6,333 nt of DNA from Pseudomonadota bacterium (GCA_023436825.1 JAEZHS010000155.1:1-6333), one strand, 5' to 3'. Positions 1 to 6,288 are shown, numbered from the stretch's first letter. Made by a program: numbers and translations. The notes: a model not told the origin generated them from the letters alone.

Positions 1-2
1 AC

Positions 3-359
3 TGGGTGGTGAGCGATCGCTTCGCCGATTCGACGCTCGCCTACCAAGGCTACGGCCACGGCATCGAGCCGGCGATCCTGGAACAGCTCTACAAGGTTGC
101 GGTCGGCGACTTCCAGCCGGACCTCACGATCATCCTCGACTTGCCGATCGAGACCGGCCTCAGGCGGGCGGGCGAGCGGCGCGGCGCGGAGACGCGTTAC
201 GAAAATCTGCCGCGCGAGTTCCATGCCCGTGTCCGTGAAGGTTTCCTCGAAATCGCCAAGCGCGCGCCCAAGCGCTGTGTCGTGATCGATGCTACAGGGG
301 ACGTCGAGGCGATCACGCGCAGGATCGCCGACGTGGTGACCGACCGGCTGGGAGCCTGA
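3..359 (+). CDS. tmk: Thymidylate kinase, C-terminal part (5' end cut off by the window edge)
   Basis: Thymidylate kinase (dTMP kinase) phosphorylates dTMP to dTDP with ATP in the cytoplasm, an essential step towards dTTP. The visible part carries the family signature DRFADSTLAYQGYG, in which the DR pair and the STLAYQG segment belong to the dTMP-binding site. A strand ending in ILDLP follows, then the arginine-rich LID region (RRAGERRGAETRYE) and a C-terminal helix-strand-helix with VVIDATGDVEAI, where IDA before the last helix is typical. The frame is open to the left edge (a Trp codon at 3-5), so the GTG codons at 6 and 9 are internal; the P-loop and roughly the first 90 residues are missing. 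The stop is TGA at 357-359, with holB starting 4 nt later. The identification is firm; only the 5' end is unknown. Confidence 0.93.
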   Translation, partial: WVVSDRFADSTLAYQGYGHGIEPAILEQLYKVAVGDFQPDLTIILDLPIETGLRRAGERRGAETRYENLPREFHARVREGFLEIAKRAPKRCVVIDATGDVEAITRRIADVVTDRLGA

Positions 360-363
360 CGGG

Positions 364-1497
364 ATGGCGAGGGGCAAGGCGAGCGTCGACGCGAGCGAGC
401 TCGAGAAGCTCGAGTGGCCCTACGACTGGCCGCCGCCGTGGCGGGCCGAACGGCTGCTGGGCCACGAGGCGGCCGAGAAGACGATGCTCGCGGCGCACGA
501 AAGCGGGCGGCTGCACCACGCCTGGCTGCTGGCGGGACCGCGCGGCATCGGCAAGGCCACGCTGGCCTGGCGCTTAGCCCGCTTCCTGCTGTGCGGCCAG
601 CGGCAGGGTGGGCTGTTCGGCGGTGGTGCTGCGGAAGGGCTCGACGTGGCGGCCGATGCGCCGGGCCGCTCGCTGATCGATGCGCGTTCGCATCCCGACC
701 TGTTTCATCTCAGGCGCACGCTCAACCCCGACACCGGCCGCATGCGCGTCGAGATCGCCGTAGACGACGTGCGCGAGCTCGGCGCCTTCATGCACATGAC
801 GCCGGCGATGGGGCAGTGGCGCGTCGCCATCGTCGATTCGGCCGACGAGATGAATCGGAACAGCGCCAACGCGGTGCTGAAGATCCTGGAGGAGCCGCCG
901 CCCAACGCCGTGCTGCTGATCGTGGCGCACGCGCCGGGCCGGTTGCTGCCGACCATCCGTTCGCGCTGCCGCAGGCTCGCCCTGCGGCCGCTCGCCGACG
1001 ACATCGTCGTGCGCCTGCTGGGCGACTATGCGCCCGAACTGAAGGAGCAGGAGAGAGCGGCGCTGGCGCGGCTCGCCGAGGGCAGCATCGGCCGAGCGCT
1101 GGAACTTGCCGGCGCGGGCAGCCTGGAGCTCTACAGCGAAATGGTCTCGGTGCTGGCGACCCTGCCCGAGCTCGACATGGCGCGCCTGCACGGTTTCGCC
1201 GAGCGCTTCGCGCGCCGCGGCGAGGAGGCGAACGCCGCCTGGCGCTCGCTGAACTACCTGTTCGACGGCTGGCTGAAGGGATTGGCGCGACAGTCGGCAC
1301 TGGGCGGAGAAGCTGCACCCGTCGTGCCGGCGGAACGCGGCCTGCAGGCGCGATTGCTGGCGGCGGCCAGCCTTGATCGCTGGATCGTTGCATGGGAAAA
1401 GGCCGCCGAACTGCTGTCCGGCGCTGACCGGGTCAATCTCGACCGCAAGCAGACGGTGCTGGGCAGCTTCCTCGTCCTTCAATCGGCAATGCGCTGA
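364..1497 (+). CDS. holB: DNA polymerase III subunit delta' (clamp loader)
   Basis: This is the delta' subunit of the clamp loader, which with delta and tau/gamma opens the beta clamp and places it on primed DNA at the replication fork. The product has 377 residues. A tryptophan-rich start leads into LLGHEAAE (31-38) and then a complete Walker A motif, GPRGIGKAT (58-66). A Walker B-like strand, VAIVDSADEM, lies at 154-163, followed by NAVLKILEEPP (169-179) and the SRC motif of clamp-loader AAA+ proteins (200-202). The C-terminal collar domain ends with the typical NLDRKQ. The four-cysteine zinc module of the Escherichia coli protein is absent: only Cys77 remains, followed by a glycine-rich stretch at about 82-89. 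ATG 364 lies 4 nt after the tmk stop, with GGAG at 351-354 as a possible ribosome site, so the two are probably co-transcribed and coupled. A gamma/tau subunit (dnaX) is unlikely because the N-terminus, NLDRKQ ending and tmk context are those of holB. Confidence 0.93.
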   Translation: MARGKASVDASELEKLEWPYDWPPPWRAERLLGHEAAEKTMLAAHESGRLHHAWLLAGPRGIGKATLAWRLARFLLCGQRQGGLFGGGAAEGLDVAADAPGRSLIDARSHPDLFHLRRTLNPDTGRMRVEIAVDDVRELGAFMHMTPAMGQWRVAIVDSADEMNRNSANAVLKILEEPPPNAVLLIVAHAPGRLLPTIRSRCRRLALRPLADDIVVRLLGDYAPELKEQERAALARLAEGSIGRALELAGAGSLELYSEMVSVLATLPELDMARLHGFAERFARRGEEANAAWRSLNYLFDGWLKGLARQSALGGEAAPVVPAERGLQARLLAAASLDRWIVAWEKAAELLSGADRVNLDRKQTVLGSFLVLQSAMR

Positions 1498-1511
1498 AGA
1501 AATCGGTCATC

Positions 1512-3065
1512 ATGTCGGACCGCGGTACCTATTACGTCACCACGCCAATCTATTACGTGAACGACGTGCCCCATATCGGGCATGCCTACACGACGCTCGC
1601 CTGCGACGTGCTGGCCCGCTTCATGCGCCTCGACGGGCGCGACGTGCATTTCCTCACCGGCACCGACGAGCACGGCCAGAAGGTCGAGAAGGCCGCGGCC
1701 GCGGCGGGGCTCGAGCCGCAGGCCTTCACCGACAAGGTCAGCCAGTCGTTCCGCGATCTCGTCAAGACGATGAACTACAGCCCCGACAACTTCATCCGCA
1801 CCACGGAGAAGCGGCACTACGTCGCCTCGCAGGCGCTGTGGGAGAAGCTGGTCGCCTCGGGCGACATCTATCTCGGGAAGTACGCCGGCTGGTATTCGGT
1901 GCGCGACGAGGCCTACTTCGTCGAAGGTGAGACCGAGGTCGGCACCGACGGCAAGCGCCGCGCGGTGGCGAGCGGGGCCGAGGTCGAGTGGGTCGAGGAG
2001 CCCTCGTATTTCTTCAAGCTGTCGGCGTGGACCGACCGGCTGCTCGACTTCTATGAAAAGAACCCGCGCTTCATCGCGCCCGAGAGCCGGCGCAACGAGG
2101 TCATGAGCTTCGTGAAGGGCGGCCTGCAGGACCTCTCGGTGTCTCGCACCAGCTTCTCCTGGGGCATCCCGGTGCCGGGCGATCCCAAGCACATCATGTA
2201 CGTCTGGCTCGACGCGCTCACCAACTACATCACCGAGTGCGGCTACCCCGACACGAACAATCCGCTGTGGAAGTACTGGCCGGCCGACCTGCACATGGTG
2301 GGCAAGGACATCATCCGCTTCCATTGCGTGTTCTGGCCGGCCTTCCTGATGTCGGCCGGCGTGGCGCCTCCGCAGCGCGTGTTCGCCCATGGCTGGTGGA
2401 CCAACGAGGGCCAGAAGATCTCCAAGTCGCTGGGCAACGTCATCGATCCCGTCGAGCTGGTCGCCACCTACGGGCTCGATCCGGTGCGCTACTTCCTGTT
2501 GCGCGAGGTGCCGTTCGGCAACGACGGCGACCTGCAGCGGCGCGCGCTGATCGGCCGTCTGAACGGCGACCTCGCCAACGCCTACGGCAATCTCTGCCAG
2601 CGCGTGCTGTCGATCGTGGCCAAGAGCGGCGGCGGCAAGGTGCCGGCCAAGGGAGCGATCGTCGACGCCGACAACGCCTTGCTCGATCGCGCCAAGGCCC
2701 TGCTGGCCATCGTGCGCGGCGAACTGAACGAGCAGGCCTTCCATCGCGCGCTGATCGCGATCTGGGAAGTGATCGCCGACGCCAACCGTTATGTCGATGC
2801 GCAGGCGCCGTGGGCGCTCGCCAAGACCGACCCGGCACGGCGCGACACGGTGCTGTGGGTCCTGGCGGAGACCATCCGGCGCGTGACCTTGCTGGTGCAG
2901 CCCTTCATGCCGGATGCGGCAGGCAAGATCCTCGACCAGCTCGCCGTCGGGACAGCAGACCGGGCGTTCGCCAGCTTCGACAAGGAGCTGGTGCCGGGCA
3001 CTACGCTGCCGGCGCCGCAGGGCGTGTTCCCGCGCTTCGTCGAGCCGGCGAAAGCGGCAAGCTGA
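1512..3065 (+). CDS. metG: Methionine--tRNA ligase (short, zinc-free type)
   Basis: Methionyl-tRNA synthetase activates methionine with ATP and loads it on initiator and elongator tRNA-Met. The product has 517 residues and is full length for the short class I form. After the strand YYVTTPIYYVNDVP comes the HIGH motif (21-24). The connective-peptide knuckle reads YAGWYSVRDE (124-133) with no cysteine pair, as in zinc-free MetRS. MYVWLDAL (229-236) carries the conserved Trp of the methionine pocket region, MVGKDIIRFH starts at 262, and KISKS (302-306) is the KMSKS loop. The helical anticodon-binding domain follows, with the hallmark NGDLANAYGNL at about 350-360. There is no C-terminal EMAP/Trbp111-like tRNA-binding domain. 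ATG 1512 is 14 nt after holB and has only a weak purine-rich site upstream, but it starts exactly where the family begins. The stop TGA shares its last base with the tatD ATG, pointing to translational coupling. Confidence 0.97.
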   Translation: MSDRGTYYVTTPIYYVNDVPHIGHAYTTLACDVLARFMRLDGRDVHFLTGTDEHGQKVEKAAAAAGLEPQAFTDKVSQSFRDLVKTMNYSPDNFIRTTEKRHYVASQALWEKLVASGDIYLGKYAGWYSVRDEAYFVEGETEVGTDGKRRAVASGAEVEWVEEPSYFFKLSAWTDRLLDFYEKNPRFIAPESRRNEVMSFVKGGLQDLSVSRTSFSWGIPVPGDPKHIMYVWLDALTNYITECGYPDTNNPLWKYWPADLHMVGKDIIRFHCVFWPAFLMSAGVAPPQRVFAHGWWTNEGQKISKSLGNVIDPVELVATYGLDPVRYFLLREVPFGNDGDLQRRALIGRLNGDLANAYGNLCQRVLSIVAKSGGGKVPAKGAIVDADNALLDRAKALLAIVRGELNEQAFHRALIAIWEVIADANRYVDAQAPWALAKTDPARRDTVLWVLAETIRRVTLLVQPFMPDAAGKILDQLAVGTADRAFASFDKELVPGTTLPAPQGVFPRFVEPAKAAS

Positions 3066-3868
3066 TGCTGATAGACAGCCCCTGCCATCTCGCCTTCCCC
3101 GAGCTTGCGCCCGACGAGAGGGGCGTGCTGGCGCGCGCCCGCACCGCGGGCGTCGCCGGCATGCTGACCATCGGCACCAGGCTCGACCACTTCGACAAGG
3201 TACGCGCCATCGCCGAGCGCCACGGCAACGTCTGGTGCTCGGTCGGTGTGCATCCGCACGAGGCCAAGGAGGAGGGGCAGCGCACCCCCGACCGGCTGAT
3301 CGACGCCGCGCGTCATCCCAAGGTGATCGGCATCGGCGAGACCGGGCTCGACTTCTACTACGAGCACAGCCCGCGCGCCGAGCAGACCGAGAGCTTTCGC
3401 GCCCATATCGCGGCGGCGCGCCAGACCGGCCTGCCGCTGATCGTCCATACGCGCGACGCCGACAGCGAGACCGGCGACATCCTGGAGGAGGAATACGCCA
3501 AGGGCGCCTTTCCGGGCCTGATCCACTGCTTCAGCTCGGGCGCCGCGGTGGCGCACCGGGCGCTGGCGCTCGGCATGTACATCTCGATCTCGGGCATCGT
3601 CACCTTCAAGGCGGCCGAGGACCTGCGCGCCACGGTGCGCGACATCCCGCTCGACCGCCTGCTGGTCGAGACCGACGCGCCCTACCTGGCGCCGGTCCCG
3701 AAGCGCGGCAAGACCAACGAACCCGCCTTCGTCGCCCATACCGCCGCCAAGGTGGCCGAGCTCAAGGGCGTCGGCGTGGCCGAACTCGAGGCTGCGACCA
3801 CGGACAACTTCTTCCGGCTGTTCGCCAAGGCGGAGCGCGCGAAAGTGGAGGGCGCGAGGTGCGGGTGA
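3065..3868 (+). CDS. tatD: TatD-family metal-dependent hydrolase (putative deoxyribonuclease) with altered N-terminal metal motif
   Basis: This is a TatD/YcfH-type TIM-barrel hydrolase of the amidohydrolase superfamily; characterised members are metal-dependent DNases (3'-5' exonuclease in Escherichia coli TatD), but the role of this homologue is inferred. The 267 residues match the family length. Visible sites are GVHPH (61-65), GETGLDFYY with metal-bridging Glu92 (91-99), IVHTRDA with His128 (126-132), HCF with His154 (154-156), the active-site ETDAPYL with Asp204 (202-208) and TNEP (217-220). The odd point is the first barrel strand: it reads DSPCHLA (4-10) where the YcfH-like group has DSHCHLD, so one metal-binding His is Pro6 and the following Asp is Ala10. 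ATG 3065 overlaps the metG stop by one base and gives the family's normal N-terminus. Its own 3' end overlaps the next gene by 10 nt. The fold assignment is secure; catalytic competence is not. Confidence 0.92.
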   Translation: MLIDSPCHLAFPELAPDERGVLARARTAGVAGMLTIGTRLDHFDKVRAIAERHGNVWCSVGVHPHEAKEEGQRTPDRLIDAARHPKVIGIGETGLDFYYEHSPRAEQTESFRAHIAAARQTGLPLIVHTRDADSETGDILEEEYAKGAFPGLIHCFSSGAAVAHRALALGMYISISGIVTFKAAEDLRATVRDIPLDRLLVETDAPYLAPVPKRGKTNEPAFVAHTAAKVAELKGVGVAELEAATTDNFFRLFAKAERAKVEGARCG

Positions 3869-4635
3869 CGATCCTGGGCTGCGGCACGTCGGGTGGCGTA
3901 CCAAGGGTAGGAGGCAAGGGCGGCAACGGCGAATGGGGCGCGGCCAATCCCGATGATCCGCGCAATCGCCGGCGGCGCTGCTCCATCCTGGTGCAGGACC
4001 AGGGCAAGACCATCCTGATCGACACCTCGCCCGACCTGCGTTCTCAGCTCCTGGATGCCCGGGTCGAGCGCATCGACGCCGTCCTGTGGACCCACGAGCA
4101 TGCCGACCAGGTGCACGGCATCGACGACGTGCGGCCCTACATGCTGCGCCAGGGCCCGATCGAGGCCTGGTCTGACGAACGCACATACCGGATCCTGCTG
4201 CACCGCTTCGGCTACTGCTTCGCGACCGAGGACGGCTTCTACAATCCGATCTACCGGCATCACCGTATCGACGGCCCATTCGTCGCCGCGGGTTTGCCGG
4301 TGCAGCCATTCGTCCAGGATCATGGCATCGCCACGTCGCTGGGGTTCCGGTTCGGCGCCTTCGCCTATGCCAACGACTGTGTCACCCTGTCGGCCGACGC
4401 CCTGGAGGCGATGGCAGGGGTCGAGGTCCTGGTCGTGGACGCCATGCGCTATCGGCCGCATCCGACCCACGCCCATCTCGACCGCGCCCTCGAATGGATC
4501 GCCAGAATCGCGCCCAGGCAGGCTTTTTTGACCAATCTCCACGTCGATATGGACTATGCTGAGGTCGATCGACTGACGCCGCCCCATGTCCAGCCCTGCC
4601 ACGACGGGTTGGTCATCGAAGTGAATGGAGAATAA
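3859..4635 (+). CDS. MBL-fold metallo-hydrolase, PhnP/RNase Z-like
   Basis: This is a cytoplasmic metallo-beta-lactamase-fold hydrolase of the group near PhnP (phosphoribosyl cyclic phosphodiesterase) and RNase Z; the substrate of the copy next to tatD is not established. The 258 residues begin with MRVTILGCGTSGGVP, the normal N-terminus of this group. RRRCSILV and ILIDTSPDLR follow (38-61). The metal motif at 79-84 reads HEHADQ, followed by HGIDDVRPY; the usual last His of HxHxDH is Gln84. Other likely ligands remain: His155 (QDHG), Asp194 (VVDAMRYRPHPTHAH) and His228 (TNLHVDMDY). The start is taken as GTG 3859, with GGAGGG at 3847-3852 spaced 6 nt, so the gene begins inside tatD; GTG 3865 is a second possibility. 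No phosphonate-degradation genes are nearby, so calling it phnP would be unsupported. It appears to be the last gene of the tmk-holB-metG-tatD operon. Confidence 0.9.
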   Translation: MRVTILGCGTSGGVPRVGGKGGNGEWGAANPDDPRNRRRRCSILVQDQGKTILIDTSPDLRSQLLDARVERIDAVLWTHEHADQVHGIDDVRPYMLRQGPIEAWSDERTYRILLHRFGYCFATEDGFYNPIYRHHRIDGPFVAAGLPVQPFVQDHGIATSLGFRFGAFAYANDCVTLSADALEAMAGVEVLVVDAMRYRPHPTHAHLDRALEWIARIAPRQAFLTNLHVDMDYAEVDRLTPPHVQPCHDGLVIEVNGE

Positions 4636-4644
4636 TCCATTATT
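4631..4644. repeat. AT-only inverted repeat over the MBL-gene stop codon
   Basis: AATAAT and ATTATT are perfect reverse complements around a CC centre, and the left arm includes the TAA stop of the preceding gene. With only A-T pairs and a 2-nt centre it is unlikely to be a terminator. It could be an operator or a chance product of the local AT-richness. AATAAT at 4631-4636 also resembles a -10 box, 16 nt after a poor -35 candidate (TTGGTC, 4609-4614). Confidence 0.3.
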
Positions 4645-4653
4645 ATCAGACGA

Positions 4654-5355
4654 TTGGACACCGACCGTAATCCAACGGATGAAGCGATACAAAAGGAGTC
4701 CGGTCGCCGCTTGTTCCTGTTGGCGGGCCTCGGCGCCTGTTTCATGGGTTTCCCGGCGGCTGCCGCGGACCTCGACGCCGGCGGCCTGACCTTCAAGGAC
4801 TTCGCCGTCAACGACAACGGCGCCAGCTTCAACCGCGGCGTCGACCCCATCATCGCCGGCGGACCCAACCAAGTATCGTCGCAGGTCGCGGCCGTCGACA
4901 GCGCCCGGGGGCTGGCGCGGGTCCAGTTCGGCTCGATCAAGGTCGAGGTGGCGTTGCCGCTGGGCTGGCAGGCGACCGAGGACTGGGAGCGGGGCGTCGC
5001 CTACAGCGGCGACAAGCGCTACCGGCTGATCATCTGGCGTGTCGATTTCGCCTTCGAGGGCGTCAAGGACGCCGAGCACTATGCCGCTACCAAGACCGGC
5101 TCGATCCAGGCACGGCGGCCCAGCATCCAGGCCCAGGCCCGCAAGCTCGGCGACGGGACCTTCCTGATCGTCTACGAGAACGCACCCAAGGGCCAAGGCG
5201 ACAGCGAATCGCGCACCGTATTCGACCTTGTGATCCAGCGGCCGGGCAATCCGAAGGAGGGCATCCTGATGACGCTCGGCGTACCGGCCAGCGACGCCGT
5301 TCGCGGCCTCAAATTGATGGCTCTCTTAAAGCAAAATATGCGTATTAACTGGTAA
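4654..5355 (+). CDS. Putative exported protein of unknown function with Tat-like signal peptide
   Basis: I do not recognise the family. The 233-residue product has an acidic, hydrophilic N-terminus, then GRRLFLL (17-23), which resembles a twin-arginine motif, a hydrophobic stretch to about residue 33 and AAAAD, giving a likely signal-peptidase site after Ala38. The mature part of about 195 residues is soluble-looking, without membrane helices, cysteines or obvious catalytic motifs; LPLGWQATEDWERGVAYSG (about 100-118) and a regular strand-rich pattern suggest an alpha/beta or beta domain, but that is inference. The start is TTG: no ATG or GTG lies in frame between the preceding TAA (4633-4635) and the RR pair, and no ribosome site stands at proper distance from 4654. 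TTG 4711 has AAAAGGAG upstream (4691-4698) but would lose both arginines. The last ten codons are AT-rich, unlike the body, whose codon use is typical of the neighbours. It lies 18 nt after the MBL gene and may be read with it or from its own promoter. Coding status is firm; the start is uncertain. Confidence 0.72.
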   Translation: MDTDRNPTDEAIQKESGRRLFLLAGLGACFMGFPAAAADLDAGGLTFKDFAVNDNGASFNRGVDPIIAGGPNQVSSQVAAVDSARGLARVQFGSIKVEVALPLGWQATEDWERGVAYSGDKRYRLIIWRVDFAFEGVKDAEHYAATKTGSIQARRPSIQAQARKLGDGTFLIVYENAPKGQGDSESRTVFDLVIQRPGNPKEGILMTLGVPASDAVRGLKLMALLKQNMRINW

Positions 5356-5438
5356 TGAATTGATATTTATATGATATCCTAATTTGTCATAATATATATT
5401 ATACGATAATTGGTAGGCTCTGTGGTAAGGTAGGCCGC
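5356..5438. other. AT-rich intergenic island upstream of mazG
   Basis: About 9 of the 55 bases at 5356-5410 are G or C, in sharp contrast to the surrounding genes. It contains a perfect 14-bp palindrome, ATAATATATATTAT (5389-5402), two copies of TGATAT 11 bp apart (5361 and 5372), and GGTAGGC twice, 17 bp apart (5412 and 5429). No GC-rich hairpin with a T-run is present, so there is no visible intrinsic terminator for the upstream gene. A promoter or operator region is the simplest reading. Confidence 0.5.
5384..5410 (+). promoter_or_regulatory. Candidate promoter for mazG
   Basis: TTGTCA (5384-5389, five of six matches to the -35 consensus) and GATAAT (5405-5410, five of six to the -10) are separated by 15 bp, somewhat short of the optimum. 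The AT palindrome at 5389-5402 fills the spacer, where a bound dimeric repressor would block polymerase. Transcription would begin about 20 nt before the mazG ATG. The match is weakened by the high AT content, which produces such hexamers by chance. Confidence 0.3.
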
Positions 5439-6260
5439 ATGACGTCAAAGCCCACGGCAGCCTCGCTGCCCAAGGAACCCCTCCCTAGGCTGCTTGCGGT
5501 CATGGCCTGGCTACGCGACCGCCAGCATGGCTGCCCGTGGGACATCGACCAGACCTTCCGGACCATCGCGCCGTACACCATCGAGGAAGCTTACGAGGTG
5601 GCCGACGCCATCGAGCGCGACGACCTGCCGGCGCTCAAGGAGGAGCTGGGCGACCTGCTGTTGCAGGTCGTCTACCACTCCCAGATGGCGAGCGAGGCTG
5701 GCGCCTTCGGCTTCACTGAGGTGGCCCGAGCCGTGGCCGACAAGATGGTCGACCGGCACCCTCATGTCTTCGGCGATGCAAGGATCGACACAGCGGAGGC
5801 CCAGACCGTTTCCTGGGAGGCGCGCAAGGCAGCCGAGCGGGCCGCCAAGGGCAAGGAGCCGGCCGGCACGCTGGATGGGGTGGCGCGGGCCCTCCCCGCC
5901 CTGCTGCGGGCCGAAAAAATCCAGAAGAGGGCGGCCCGAGTCGGCTTCGACTGGAAAAAGCCGGGGCCGGTGATCGCCAAGATCGAAGAGGAGTTGGGCG
6001 AGCTCCGGGCCGAGCTGGCGGCCGGGACGGTCGACCAGGAGCGGCTGACCGACGAGTTGGGCGACGTGCTGTTTGCCGTCGCCAACCTCGCCCGCCATTG
6101 CAAGGTCGACCCGGAGGCCGCGCTGCGCGCCACCAACGACAAGTTCGAGCGCCGCTTCCGCCACATCGAGAAGCGCCTGGCCGAGACCGGCCGCAGGCCG
6201 GCCGACGCGACGTTGGACGAGATGGAAGCCCTCTGGCAGGAGGCGAAGACGCGGGCGTGA
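5439..6260 (+). CDS. mazG: Nucleoside triphosphate pyrophosphohydrolase MazG
   Basis: MazG hydrolyses (d)NTPs to the monophosphate and pyrophosphate, removing damaged or surplus nucleotides; in Escherichia coli it also affects the stringent response. The 273 residues hold the full two-domain form. The N-terminal domain starts with LLAVMAWLRD and GCPWDIDQT (31-39), then the magnesium-binding EEAYE (49-53) and ELGD (69-72). DRHPHVFGD (105-113) and VSWEARKAAE (125-133) lead to the linker, and LLRAEKIQKRAARVGFDW (155-172) opens the second domain, with EEELGEL (183-189), DELGD (205-209) and the conserved KFERRFRHIE (235-244). All acidic metal ligands of both domains are present. ATG 5439 has AAGG (5427-5430) 8 nt upstream, and the protein begins as the family does. 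It lies 83 nt after the exported-protein gene behind an AT-rich region, so it probably has its own promoter. Nothing in the coding sequence looks damaged. Confidence 0.96.
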   Translation: MTSKPTAASLPKEPLPRLLAVMAWLRDRQHGCPWDIDQTFRTIAPYTIEEAYEVADAIERDDLPALKEELGDLLLQVVYHSQMASEAGAFGFTEVARAVADKMVDRHPHVFGDARIDTAEAQTVSWEARKAAERAAKGKEPAGTLDGVARALPALLRAEKIQKRAARVGFDWKKPGPVIAKIEEELGELRAELAAGTVDQERLTDELGDVLFAVANLARHCKVDPEAALRATNDKFERRFRHIEKRLAETGRRPADATLDEMEALWQEAKTRA

Positions 6261-6270
6261 TGATGGGACC

Positions 6271-6288
6271 GCGGGCCTCCAGGCCCGC
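6271..6288. repeat. GC-rich hairpin after mazG (REP-like element or weak terminator)
   Basis: GCGGGCC (6271-6277) pairs perfectly with GGCCCGC (6282-6288) around TCCA, or eight pairs with a CC loop. It begins 11 nt after the mazG stop. The following TCATGCTCTTCC has no T-run, so a standard rho-independent terminator is not convincing. The surrounding wording (GGGACC, hairpin, TCATGC) resembles dispersed intergenic palindromes of GC-rich alphaproteobacteria, which is recollection and not a search result. Confidence 0.45.

Noticed and set aside
1479..2744. Long antisense open frame of 421 codons opposite metG
   Set aside because: It lies fully opposite a certain MetRS gene, its protein is low-complexity and rich in Arg, Gly, Val and Asp without motifs, and such frames are expected in GC-rich DNA with strong third-position bias.
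2237..3064. In-frame extension of tatD upstream into metG
   Set aside because: The extra residues are arginine-rich out-of-frame translation of metG, and the family's N-terminus begins exactly at ATG 3065.
2914..3858. In-frame extension of the MBL gene upstream through tatD
   Set aside because: The added part is a shadow of tatD; GTG 3859 with a good ribosome site gives the normal N-terminus.
2789..4309. Antisense open frame of 506 codons opposite the metG 3' end, tatD and the MBL gene
   Set aside because: It covers three real genes on the other strand and shows the same compositional pattern, with no recognisable domain.
3859..4635. Naming the MBL gene phnP and proposing phosphonate metabolism
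   Set aside because: No C-P lyase genes are present, and the tatD-linked alphaproteobacterial copies are only fold-level relatives.
3682..5196. Antisense open frame of 504 codons opposite tatD, the MBL gene and the exported-protein gene
   Set aside because: A mirror of codon bias; no motif, and it would require dense overlap with certain genes.
5362..5378. GATAT/ATATC hairpin as a terminator for the exported-protein gene
   Set aside because: Five nearly all A-T pairs with a 7-nt loop and no T-run are too weak.
5439..6260. MazG as part of a defence or toxin-antitoxin system
   Set aside because: It is the full two-domain housekeeping form and no mazE, mazF or phage genes accompany it.
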